Shown here: in pieces, positions 56,480 to 64,000 of the stretch | Position numbering within the stretch: the stretch's first letter is position 1 | How the letters are laid out: every line of letters starts with the position of its first letter | Source: Streptomyces sp. NBC_01198 | Lineage (GTDB): Bacteria > Actinomycetota > Actinomycetes > Streptomycetales > Streptomycetaceae | Assembly: GCF_036010485.1 (NCBI RefSeq) | Contig: NZ_CP108568.1 | Coordinates: 2,998,001 to 3,062,000, forward strand | Length of the DNA stretch: 64,000 bases | Direction of reading: 5' to 3' | Translations under genes and position numbers: made by a program | The notes under the pieces: model-generated | Told to the model about the DNA's origin: nothing | Seen by the model: only the letters and a program-made list of their open reading frames with translations | Databases searched by the model: none

Positions 56480-56763
56480 TGGCGGGGCTCTTCTCTCGCT
56501 GACGTCGTTCGGATGATCGTACGAGTCGGGGATTGGCCGGATTCCGGGGAACCCTACGAGACCGCCGACCGTCAGCAACGATACCGGCACTCCGCACGGC
56601 CCCCACGGGACGGGGGAGCGCGCGCGAGGTAGCGTCTGGCGGGAGCACGGGACTTCGCGCGCGCTGCGCGCGGATGAACGTGATGTATCCGACACCTGCG
56701 TCACGTATGACTTGTGGTGCAGGACGGCGTTGAGCCCGGTACTGAGGAGTCGAGCCCAAGGGG

Positions 56764-57558
56764 ATGGCGCATCACATCATGAGCAGCGGCCGTAATCGTC
56801 TTGCGCTGCGCGCGCCCGAGGGCGACCAGGAGCAGGACAATCCGTTTGCGCCGCCCCCCGAGGGGGCGCCGGACCGGCCCTGGACGCCCAGGCGGCCCGA
56901 GGGATCGCCCGGCACGGATCCGGGCTCGTCCGGCCCGGGCTCCCCGGACGGCGGTACGCCGCCGCCCCCGCCACCCGGACGGCGGCCCGGAGCACCCCAG
57001 GCCTGGGGCAGCCAGTGGGGCAACCGCCCGCAGGACGGCCGCGACCCCTACGGCCGCCGCCCCGACCAGGGCCCCAACGGCCCGCAGGGCACCGGCCCGC
57101 GCTTCGACCCCACCGACCCCGCGCAGCGGCGCTCCCGCTACGCGCTGGTCTGCGGCGGCTGGGGACTGATCTTCGCCGTCCTCGGCTGGGTCCAGGTCGG
57201 CCTGCTGCTCGGGGCGCTCGCCCTCTACTGGGGGATCAGCGCGCTGCGGATGTCCCCGGAGGACCGTGCCGAGGCCCGCGCCACCGCGGCGTCCGCTCTC
57301 GCCGACGCCACGCAGACCCCCCGCCCGACCCCGCCGGCCCCGGGCCCGGACGCGCAGCGGTCCTTCAAGACCGCGGCGTGGACCGGGATCATCACCAGCG
57401 CGGTGACCATCGCGATCGTCGCGTCGTCCTTCGCGCTGCATCTCGCCTACCGCGATTACTACACGTGCAAGCAGGACGCGCTGACGACGCCGGCGTCGCA
57501 GTCCTGCCAGAAGCTCCTCCCGGAGCCGTTGCGAAGCGTCCCGGCCCTCCGCCAATAG
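56764..57558 (+). CDS. hypothetical membrane protein with Pro-rich N-terminus
   Basis: A 264-residue protein of unknown function, common in Streptomyces next to purN. The first 120 residues are Pro/Gly/Arg-rich and probably disordered. Three hydrophobic segments follow ([36 protein letters not shown] and [21 protein letters not shown]), with a short extracytoplasmic C-terminus holding two Cys (YTCKQD, SCQKLL). The first two helices resemble DUF4190. ATG 56764 abuts AAGGGG; ATG 56779 ([11 protein letters not shown]) is an equally good start. Confidence 0.8.
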   Translation: MAHHIMSSGRNRLALRAPEGDQEQDNPFAPPPEGAPDRPWTPRRPEGSPGTDPGSSGPGSPDGGTPPPPPPGRRPGAPQAWGSQWGNRPQDGRDPYGRRPDQGPNGPQGTGPRFDPTDPAQRRSRYALVCGGWGLIFAVLGWVQVGLLLGALALYWGISALRMSPEDRAEARATAASALADATQTPRPTPPAPGPDAQRSFKTAAWTGIITSAVTIAIVASSFALHLAYRDYYTCKQDALTTPASQSCQKLLPEPLRSVPALRQ

Positions 57559-57823
57559 CCTGCGGCCGGCTCGTCACACCCCACGGTGGGTGCCCCTTGC
57601 GCTGGCGCGCCTGCCCTGCTGCCCGGTGGGGGCCGGTCGCGCAGTTCCCCGCGCCCCTCGGTAGGTGCCACTCGCCGTGGCGTGCCTACCCGCGGCCCCG
57701 CTCGGGCTGGGCGCGCAGTTCCCCGCGCCCCTGACGGGCGCGTCCACCTCCGCGACGGTGGGCACCTGCGGGGGTAGGCCTGCCGCGGAGGGCAACCCCA
57801 GGGGTGCGGCGGCGAGACGTTGG
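57559..57823. repeat. gap with two dispersed GC-rich repeats
   Basis: The 265-base gap between convergent genes contains two direct copies of CGCGCAGTTCCCCGCGCCCC (57638-57658 and 57712-57732), each preceded by a CTTGCG/CGTGGCGTGCC-type flank shared with the other clusters. No coding sequence is visible. Confidence 0.78.
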
Positions 57824-59086
57824 TCAGGGGGAGGACGGGATCCCCGGGGGATGCGCCGGCATCGGCGGATACGGCGGAGGCGGGGGGATGGCCGGCGCCC
57901 GAGGCGACCTCGTGCGGGTCCAGGAGATGAGCGTCGCGGTCGGTACCGCCAGGACCATGGGCCAGGCAGCGGCGGCCGCCGCCGTGAGCCACCAGGTGGG
58001 CCCGAAGGAGGCCATCGCGCCCACCCCCATGGGCCCGCCCGCCCCGACCGCGAGGATCGCGAAGGCGAGGCCGCACACGGCGGAGGCACCCGCTGTGACG
58101 ACCGCCGTCCGCTTGACCGCCAGCGCCGCGCGTGCGCAGCAGAAGGCCACCGCTCCCCCGGCGACAGCCGGCACCGCCAGGGCCGCCCAGCCCACCCCGT
58201 GGCCGCCCGCCGCGGGCAGCGCGGCCAGCAGCGGGAAGCGGGGCAGCAGCGGATGCGCGGACACGCCGCCGGGCGCGACCACGTGCCCGGCGCCCACGGC
58301 GAACCCCGGCCCGAGGGCGTACGCGGCGGACCACACCGCGACGTTCGGCACCAGCAGGACGCAGAGCAGCAGGACGGCGACACGCCCGACGAGCGACGCA
58401 CTGAGCTGCGCGTACGTGTGACCGGCGGCGCCGTTGTGCCAGGCGATCGCGGCGCCGCCGATGAGCGCGCCGCCCCCGACGAGGACGGCGGTGGCCATGG
58501 CGCCGGCCCGTAGCGCGACGGCCGCGTCCGCGCCCCATGGCGCGTACCGTTCGAGCCGCGGCCGCCCGCTGCCCGACCACGCCCCCGCTGCGGTCGCCGC
58601 CGCCGCGAAGAGCGGTACGCACACCGCCGCCGAGACCACGTCGACCCGCAGCGGGCCGCTCGCGGTGTAGACGGTGACCGGCGCGGCGATACCGAGGTAT
58701 CCGCCGAGCACCCACCCCGCGGAGCGGTACGTGCCGCTCGCGACCGCAGACGCGGTCCCCCGGTGCAGCAGCCATGCGGGCAGCGCGCTGAGCAGCAGCG
58801 GCGTGACGCCGATGGGGGCCGGCACCCCGGAGAGCGTGCCGTCGCGCACCAGGTCGGCGCCGTGCGCGAGCAGCCAGAGGCCGCCGGCGAGGTGCAGGGC
58901 GCCGTCGAGCCCGTTGTCGGGGAAGGGCGAGACGACCCAGAGCAGCAGCACGACCGCGGCGAGCCCGGCGAGTGCGAGCCCGGCCGCGGACGCCCCGGCC
59001 GCGACGGCCGACGCGCGGGCGGTGTTGCCCAGCCGACCGCTCCTGGTCCCGGCGCCGGAGCCGTACGCCTGTGGCTGTTCCGTCAT
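57824..59086 (-). CDS. DUF6350 polytopic membrane protein
   Basis: A 420-residue actinobacterial membrane protein of the DUF6350 family with about ten or eleven TM helices (for example ALAGLAAVVLLLWVVSPFPDN, VVSAAVCVPLFAAAATAAG) and a conserved central WHNGAAGHTYAQL. The C-terminal 35 residues are Pro-rich and cytoplasmic (IPPPPPYPPMPAHPPG). Function is unknown. ATG 59086 is used, with GTG 59095 in frame. It is divergent from the sigma-like gene over 127 bp. Confidence 0.85.
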   Translation of the reverse strand: MTEQPQAYGSGAGTRSGRLGNTARASAVAAGASAAGLALAGLAAVVLLLWVVSPFPDNGLDGALHLAGGLWLLAHGADLVRDGTLSGVPAPIGVTPLLLSALPAWLLHRGTASAVASGTYRSAGWVLGGYLGIAAPVTVYTASGPLRVDVVSAAVCVPLFAAAATAAGAWSGSGRPRLERYAPWGADAAVALRAGAMATAVLVGGGALIGGAAIAWHNGAAGHTYAQLSASLVGRVAVLLLCVLLVPNVAVWSAAYALGPGFAVGAGHVVAPGGVSAHPLLPRFPLLAALPAAGGHGVGWAALAVPAVAGGAVAFCCARAALAVKRTAVVTAGASAVCGLAFAILAVGAGGPMGVGAMASFGPTWWLTAAAAAAWPMVLAVPTATLISWTRTRSPRAPAIPPPPPYPPMPAHPPGIPSSP

Positions 59087-59213
59087 TTGGGTCACGACAC
59101 CCCATGGTGTCAAGAACACCCGTTTCGCCCGCGCAGCGGGCGTTTGATCGTCGTGTCGCCCATGATGTGCTGTATACGTGCTTTTGTCGGACCGTCGGAT
59201 GAAAGGCTCACCG

Positions 59214-60236
59214 GTGAGCGGGCGCAAACGGCCACACAAGTCCCGGTCCAAGGCGGCCACCCAGGCCCCCGCGCCAGGTGCGGCCACGGCGCCGCTGCCG
59301 ACCGCGGCCGGCTCGCCCATGACGGCGGGTCAGCCGACCACCACTCCGCCCGATTCCCCGTCCGGCCCCAAGACCGCCCGGCCGGGCAAACCGGGTCCCG
59401 CGCCTGCCCGCCCGAGCACACCCCAGCCCGGCCCCTTCCGCGTGCGGATCGTCTACCACCCGGTCGCCGCCACCGTCCTCCGGACCGAACCGGCCGAACC
59501 GGCCGAGCCCCTGGCGGTCGCCGCCGACGCCGAGGGGGCCTTCGACGCCCTCTACCTGCACGGCGCCGCCGCCCTGCGGCGGCAGGTCGCCGTGCTGACG
59601 GGGGACCGCGCCCTGGCGGCGCGAGCCGTACGGCGGGGGTTCGACCGGGCCTGGCAGGAGTGGCCGGAAGTGGCGCGGGACAGCGACCCGGTGGGCTGGG
59701 TGCGCGCGGCCGCGCACGCGTACGCGCTGGCGCCGTGGCGGCGCTCCCAGAAATGGCGGCGCCCCCGGCGGCGCCGCCGCAAGGCCCCGGCACCGGTCAC
59801 GCTGCCGCAGGCGCTGGTGCGGCTGCACCCGGAGCGGCGGCGGGCGCTGCTGCTGCACGACGGGCTGGGGCTGAGCCTGGCGGTGGCGGCCGCGGAGGTC
59901 GAGGCGAGCACGACGGCCGTCGCGTCGCGGATCATCGGCGCCCGGCGGGAACTGGCCGCCGCCGCACCTGACGACTACGACGGCGGCGACGCGGCCACGC
60001 AACTGGCCGCCCTGCTGGCCGCGGAGCCGGACCCGCCCGGCGGGGAGCCGGCGCCGTCGGGCGTACGCAAGGCGAGCGAGCGCCGGTCGCTCCGGCGTAC
60101 TGCCGCGGGCTTCGCCGTGGCCGGGGGCGTCGCGCTGGCCATCACCGCCGGGATGATCGCCGGACCGCACCACGGCGCACCGCCCCTGCGCGGCCCCGCG
60201 GCCCGGCACCAGACCGAGCCCTCCACCGGCGGCTGA
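59214..60236 (+). CDS. sigma-70-like protein with C-terminal transmembrane anchor
   Basis: About 340 residues. A Pro/Ala/Lys-rich leader of 75 residues precedes a region-2-like helical domain (AFDALYLHGAAALRRQVAVLTG, RAWQEWPEVARDSDPVGWVRAAAH) and a region-4-like domain (LVRLHPERRRALLLHDGLGLSLAVAAAEVEASTTAVASR, shortened). The core-binding acidic motif of true sigma region 2 is not obvious. A hydrophobic segment (AAGFAVAGGVALAITAGMIAG) near the end would tether it to the membrane. It may be a membrane-held sigma factor or a sigma-derived regulator. GTG 59214 has GAAAGG upstream; ATG 59199 is in frame. Confidence 0.75.
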   Translation: MSGRKRPHKSRSKAATQAPAPGAATAPLPTAAGSPMTAGQPTTTPPDSPSGPKTARPGKPGPAPARPSTPQPGPFRVRIVYHPVAATVLRTEPAEPAEPLAVAADAEGAFDALYLHGAAALRRQVAVLTGDRALAARAVRRGFDRAWQEWPEVARDSDPVGWVRAAAHAYALAPWRRSQKWRRPRRRRRKAPAPVTLPQALVRLHPERRRALLLHDGLGLSLAVAAAEVEASTTAVASRIIGARRELAAAAPDDYDGGDAATQLAALLAAEPDPPGGEPAPSGVRKASERRSLRRTAAGFAVAGGVALAITAGMIAGPHHGAPPLRGPAARHQTEPSTGG

Positions 60237-60249
60237 CCGCAGGACGGCG

Positions 60250-60294
60250 AACGGCGTGGGCCCGCCCCCTTCCCGGGGGCGGGCCCACGCCGTT
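60250..60294. terminator. bidirectional terminator between sigma-like gene and sucD
   Basis: A perfect 20-bp stem (60250-60269 and 60275-60294) with loop TTCCC lies between convergent genes. It is the longest hairpin in the window and should end the sucCD transcript. Confidence 0.85.
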
Positions 60295-60313
60295 GCCGTC
60301 GGGTGACCGGGGG

Positions 60314-61201
60314 TCAGCCGACGAGGAGCTCGCGGGCCAGCCGGGCGGTCTCGGACGGGGTCTTGCCGACCTTGACGCCCGCGGCCTCCAGGGCCTCCTT
60401 CTTGGCCTGCGCCGTGCCGGAGGAGCCGGAGACGATGGCGCCTGCGTGGCCCATGGTCTTGCCCTCGGGCGCGGTGAAACCGGCGACGTAGCCGACGACC
60501 GGCTTCGTCACGTTCTTCTCGATGAAGGCCGCGGCCCGCTCCTCGGCGTCGCCGCCGATCTCGCCGATCATCACGATCAGGTCGGTGTCGGGGTCGGCCT
60601 CGAACGCGGCGAGCGCGTCGATGTGCGTGGTCCCGATGATCGGGTCGCCGCCGATGCCGACCGCCGACGAGAAACCGATGTCGCGCAGCTCGTACATCAT
60701 CTGATACGTCAGCGTGCCGGACTTCGACACCAGGCCGATGCGGCCGGGCTTGGTGATGTCGCCCGGGATGATGCCGGCGTTGGACTGGCCCGGCGTGATC
60801 AGGCCGGGGCAGTTCGGACCGATGATGCGGGTCTTGTTGCCCTTCTGCTGGGCCAGCGCCCAGAACGCGGCGGAGTCGTGCACCGCGACGCCCTCGGTGA
60901 TCACGACGGCCAGCGGGATCTCGGCCTCGATGGCCTCGACCACGGCGTCCTTGGTGAACTTCTCCGGGACGAAGATGACCGTCACGTCCGCGCCGGTGGC
61001 CTCGATGGCCTCCTTGACGCTGCCGAAGACCGGGACCTCGCGGCCCTGGTCGAAGGTGACGGTGGTGCCGGCCTTGCGCGGGTTGACACCGCCGACGATG
61101 TTGGTGCCGTCACCCAGCATCAGCGTGGTGTGCTTCATGCCGGTGGCGCCGGTCATGCCCTGGACGATGACCTTGCTGTCCTTGGTGAGGAAGATAGCCA
61201 T
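60314..61201 (-). CDS. sucD: succinate--CoA ligase, alpha subunit
   Basis: A 295-residue subunit with the CoA-binding N-terminal domain ([19 protein letters not shown]) and the ligase domain whose phospho-histidine lies in [24 protein letters not shown] and SKSGTLTYQ are typical. With SucC it converts succinyl-CoA to succinate with substrate-level phosphorylation, feeding succinate dehydrogenase encoded at 17-21 kb. ATG 61201 lies 21 bp after the sucC stop. Confidence 0.97.
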   Translation of the reverse strand: MAIFLTKDSKVIVQGMTGATGMKHTTLMLGDGTNIVGGVNPRKAGTTVTFDQGREVPVFGSVKEAIEATGADVTVIFVPEKFTKDAVVEAIEAEIPLAVVITEGVAVHDSAAFWALAQQKGNKTRIIGPNCPGLITPGQSNAGIIPGDITKPGRIGLVSKSGTLTYQMMYELRDIGFSSAVGIGGDPIIGTTHIDALAAFEADPDTDLIVMIGEIGGDAEERAAAFIEKNVTKPVVGYVAGFTAPEGKTMGHAGAIVSGSSGTAQAKKEALEAAGVKVGKTPSETARLARELLVG

Positions 61202-61222
61202 GGTTGTCTGAGTCCTCGTCCC

Positions 61223-62395
61223 TTACTTCGCGGCCAGCTCGGCGGCCTTGTCGGCCGCGCCGTCCATGGTGTCCACCCGCTGCACCAGGGGGTGGTTCGC
61301 GTCGGACAGGATCTTCCGACCCAGCTCCGCGTTGTTGCCGTCCAGGCGCACCACCAGCGGCTTGGTGACGTCCTCGCCCTTGGACTTGAGCAGCGCCAGG
61401 GCCTGCACGATGCCGTTGGCGACCTCGTCGCAGGCGGTGATGCCGCCGAAGACGTTGACGAAGACCGAGCGCACGTCGGGGTCGCCGAGGATGATCTCCA
61501 GGCCGTTGGCCATGACCTCGGCCGACGCGCCGCCGCCGATGTCCAGGAAGTTGGCGGGCTTCACGCCGCCGTGCGCCTCGCCGGCGTAGGCGACCACGTC
61601 GAGGGTGGACATGACCAGGCCGGCGCCGTTGCCGATGATGCCGACCTCGCCGTCGAGCTTGACGTAGTTGAGGCCCTTGGCCTTGGCCTTGGCCTCCAGC
61701 GGGTTGGCGGCGGCCTTGTCCTCCAGCGCCTCGTGCGCCGGCTGCCGGAAGGCGGCGTTCTCGTCCAGCGACACCTTGCCGTCGAGCGCGACGATCTTGC
61801 CCTCGCCGGTCTTGACCAGCGGGTTGACCTCCACCAGCAGGGCGTCTTCCTTGATGAAGACGGTCCACAGCTGCTGCAGCACATCGGCGACCTGGTCGGC
61901 GATGTCGGCCGGGAAGTTGGCGGCGGCCACGATCTCGGCGGCCTTCTCCGGCGTCACGCCCTCCAGCGCGTCCACCGCGACCTTGGCGAGCGCGTCGGGG
62001 TTCTCCTCGGCGACGACCTCGATCTCGACGCCGCCCTCGACCGACGCCATGGCCAGGAAGGTGCGGTTGGTGCGGTCCAGCAGGAAGGAGACGTAGTACT
62101 CCTCCTTGATGTCCGCGGTCTCGGCGAGCATCACCTTGTGGACGGTGTGGCCCTTGATGTCCATCCCCAGGATGGCCTCGGCCTTGGCGACCGCGTCGGC
62201 CGGGTCGGCGGCCAGCTTCACACCGCCGGCCTTGCCGCGGCCACCCACCTTGACCTGCGCCTTGACGACGGCACGGCCGCCCAGTCGCTCCGCCGCCGCG
62301 CGTGCCGCCTCAGGCGTGTCGATGACTTCACCGGCCAGCACCGGTACACCGTGCTTGGCGAAGAGATCCCTCGCCTGGTACTCGAACAGGTCCAC
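61223..62395 (-). CDS. sucC: succinate--CoA ligase, beta subunit
   Basis: A 390-residue subunit with an ATP-grasp N-terminal domain ([40 protein letters not shown], both shortened) and a C-terminal domain with [18 protein letters not shown] and [13 protein letters not shown]. It binds the nucleotide; ATP versus GTP preference is not decided here. GTG 62395 is chosen because it gives the conserved MDLFEYQ start and has AAGGGAGA eight bases upstream. First gene of sucCD. Confidence 0.97.
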   Translation of the reverse strand: MDLFEYQARDLFAKHGVPVLAGEVIDTPEAARAAAERLGGRAVVKAQVKVGGRGKAGGVKLAADPADAVAKAEAILGMDIKGHTVHKVMLAETADIKEEYYVSFLLDRTNRTFLAMASVEGGVEIEVVAEENPDALAKVAVDALEGVTPEKAAEIVAAANFPADIADQVADVLQQLWTVFIKEDALLVEVNPLVKTGEGKIVALDGKVSLDENAAFRQPAHEALEDKAAANPLEAKAKAKGLNYVKLDGEVGIIGNGAGLVMSTLDVVAYAGEAHGGVKPANFLDIGGGASAEVMANGLEIILGDPDVRSVFVNVFGGITACDEVANGIVQALALLKSKGEDVTKPLVVRLDGNNAELGRKILSDANHPLVQRVDTMDGAADKAAELAAK

Positions 62396-62680
62396 GCGCG
62401 TCCGTCTCCCTTTTCCCTGGAATCCGCTGGAAGTAAGCCTGGATGTCACTCCGGCGTCGGCAGGAGGCTGCCGCCGTGAGTACAGCGCCACCTGCCGGCT
62501 GGGCGTGCCGCTACGGGCAGGGCGACGGCACGTCACCAGCTGTCACCAGGGAAGCGCACGCGGTGTCCGAGTACGCGGCATGTCCGTCTTGCAGGTTATC
62601 GCCGCGCGCCGGTGCGGCCTAAATCGCGGATCGGTTGTGCGCGGTGAGAACGGTCACAGACCGCCGTCCGCTTCCGGGTC
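62396..62680. other. 5' region of sucCD
   Basis: This 285-base gap should contain the leftward sucCD promoter and untranslated leader, plus the 3' flank of the VWA gene. Apart from the sucC ribosome site I see no clear consensus promoter, riboswitch or strong hairpin. Confidence 0.4.
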
Positions 62681-63859
62681 TCACGCCTCGGGTATCGGAA
62701 TGCGGCGCTTCTCGATCGCCGCGGCCATCACCTCGGGGAAGAGGTCGGGAGTGCAGGCGAAGGCGGGTGCGCCGAGCGCGGCCAGCGCCGCCGCGTGCTC
62801 CCGGTCGTAGGCGGGTGCGCCCTCGTCGGACAGCGCCAGCAGCGCCACGAACTGCACCCCCGACGCCTTCATCGCCGCCACCCTCTTCAGCATCTCGTCC
62901 CGGATGCCGCCCTCGTAGAGATCGCTGATCAGGACGACCACCGTCTCGGACGGGCGGGTGATCAGCGACTGGCAGTACGCCAGCGCCCGGTTGATGTCGG
63001 TGCCGCCGCCGAGCTGGGTGCCGAACAGCACGTCGACCGGGTCCTCCAGCTGGTCCGTCAGGTCCACCACGGCGGTGTCGAAGACCACCAGCCGGGTGTC
63101 GACGGACCGCATCGAGGCGAGCACCGCGCCGAAGACCGAGGCGTAGACGACGGACGCGGCCATCGATCCCGACTGGTCGACGCAGAGCACCACGTCCTTC
63201 TTCACCGAGCGGTCCGCGCGGCCGTGACCGACCAGCCGCTGCGGCACGACCGTGCCGTACTCGGGCAGGTAGTGCCGCAGGTTGGCCCGGATGGTGCGGT
63301 CCCAGTCGATGTCCTGGTGCCGGGGCCTGCTGACCTTCGCCGACCGGTCGAGCGCGCCGGTGAGCGTGGCACGCGTCCGCGTCGCGAGCCTGGCCTCGAT
63401 GTCCTCGACCACCTTCCTGACCACGGCCCGCGCGGTCTCCTTGGTCGTCTCGGGCATCGCGCTGTTCAGCGACAGCAGCGTGCCGACCAGGTGGACGTCG
63501 GCCTCCACCGCCTCCAGCATCTCCGGCTCAAGCAGCAGCGCGGACAGGCCGAGCCGGTCGATGGCGTCGCGCTGCATCACCTGGACGACGGAACTGGGGA
63601 AGTACGTGCGGATGTCGCCGAGCCAGCGGGCGACCTGCGGCGCGGAACCACCGAGCCCCGCGCCCCGTTCCGCGCCGTGGTCCGGCCGCCCGCTGCCGGC
63701 CCCCGCCGAACCGTAGAGGGCGGCGAGCGTACGGTCCATCGCCGCGTCGCGCCCGGCCGGCTCGTAGCCGGTGCCGTCCGCCGCCGGGCCGCCGCCCAGC
63801 ACCAGCCGCCAGCGCCGCAGCCGCTCCTCGGCGGACCCGGTGGTCCCGTGGTCAGTCAT
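62681..63859 (-). CDS. VWA-domain protein of a MoxR/DUF5682-type gene set
   Basis: A 392-residue soluble protein. The N-terminal 190 residues are helical (WLGDIRTYFPSSVVQVMQRDAIDRLGL, shortened). The von Willebrand A domain starts KKDVVLCVDQSGSMAAS with an intact MIDAS motif (DQSGS), followed by TQLGGGTDINRAL and LISDLYEGG. Such proteins bind a divalent metal and act with AAA+ ATPases of the MoxR group in chaperone-like or metal-insertion roles. Its ATG 63859 overlaps the stop of the upstream gene, so it is the distal gene of an operon entering from the right. Confidence 0.9.
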   Translation of the reverse strand: MTDHGTTGSAEERLRRWRLVLGGGPAADGTGYEPAGRDAAMDRTLAALYGSAGAGSGRPDHGAERGAGLGGSAPQVARWLGDIRTYFPSSVVQVMQRDAIDRLGLSALLLEPEMLEAVEADVHLVGTLLSLNSAMPETTKETARAVVRKVVEDIEARLATRTRATLTGALDRSAKVSRPRHQDIDWDRTIRANLRHYLPEYGTVVPQRLVGHGRADRSVKKDVVLCVDQSGSMAASVVYASVFGAVLASMRSVDTRLVVFDTAVVDLTDQLEDPVDVLFGTQLGGGTDINRALAYCQSLITRPSETVVVLISDLYEGGIRDEMLKRVAAMKASGVQFVALLALSDEGAPAYDREHAAALAALGAPAFACTPDLFPEVMAAAIEKRRIPIPEA

Positions 63860-64000
63860 CCTGCGCCCCCAAGTCCCCGTACGAGCCGTCCCCGTGTGAG
63901 CCGTTCGCGTGTGAGCCGTCCCCGAGCGTGCCCAGGTCGGTCGTCGTGGTGGTGCCGAGCAGCAGCCGTACGGTGTGCGCCGCCGCCTCCGCCCTGGCCG
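63852..64000 (-). CDS. C-terminal end of the gene upstream of the VWA gene (cut by window edge)
   Basis: Only about 49 codons are visible. The frame ending at TGA 63852-63854 reads AEAAAHTVRLLLGTTTTTDL followed by an acidic tail with repeated GDGS/ANGS units and ends GAQDD. The end overlaps the VWA start by 8 bp. In Streptomyces the gene preceding this VWA type often encodes a DUF5682 protein, but the visible part is too short to prove that. Confidence 0.6.
   Translation of the reverse strand, partial: ARAEAAAHTVRLLLGTTTTTDLGTLGDGSHANGSHGDGSYGDLGAQDD

Overview
The window is very GC-rich (well above 70 % by eye), has strongly biased third codon positions and many GTG starts, and carries dispersed intergenic repeats built on a CGCGCAGTTCCCCGCGCCCC core. 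Together with the gene content (DUF6350, DUF3017, SCO4848-like and LAXTG proteins, sdhCDAB, sucCD, mdh) this points to a chromosomal core segment of a Streptomyces-like actinomycete (Streptomycetaceae). I see no insertion sequence, prophage, CRISPR array, rRNA or tRNA gene. The left and right edges each cut a gene.

Region 1 (about 0.9-11.5 kb) is a divergent cell-wall glycopolymer locus of the nonulosonic (sialic/Kdn-type) acid kind. Leftward are a DUF6716 transferase-like protein, a CMP-nonulosonate synthetase fused to a KdsC-like phosphatase, a NeuB-type synthase, a polysialyltransferase-like protein and a family-4 glycosyltransferase that carries a rare TTA codon. Rightward are a family-2 glycosyltransferase, a second polysialyltransferase-like protein and a membrane O-acyltransferase. 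NeuB would make the acid, the fusion protein would dephosphorylate and CMP-activate it, and the transferases would polymerise and decorate the chain.

Region 2 (11.5-20.9 kb) holds an acyl-CoA mutase large subunit, an L,D-transpeptidase lipoprotein, an ECF sigma factor with a downstream membrane protein, an OHCU-decarboxylase-like protein that lacks the catalytic motif, and the succinate dehydrogenase operon sdhCDAB, closed by a strong hairpin. Region 3 (21-32 kb) holds a DUF4132 protein with a small partner, a TetR/FAD-monooxygenase pair, a histidine kinase/response regulator pair divergent from an MMPL exporter, and a second TetR regulator.

Region 4 (32-41 kb) is devoted to the envelope: a D,D-carboxypeptidase, a sortase-anchored (LAATG) surface protein, a BrkB-family membrane protein, and a compact set for decaprenyl-phosphoryl-arabinose synthesis (GtrA, UbiA-type phosphoribosyltransferase, PAP2 phosphatase, DprE1, DprE2). 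DprE1 has Ala where the benzothiazinone-target Cys normally sits. Region 5 (41-64 kb) is mostly housekeeping (trpS, rocD, mdh, folD, purNH, sucCD), interleaved with an LCP wall-polymer ligase, a MocR regulator with its CMD-family neighbour, an XRE-type membrane regulator behind a 28-bp palindrome, a membrane-anchored sigma-like protein and a VWA protein. Strong hairpin terminators separate most convergent pairs.
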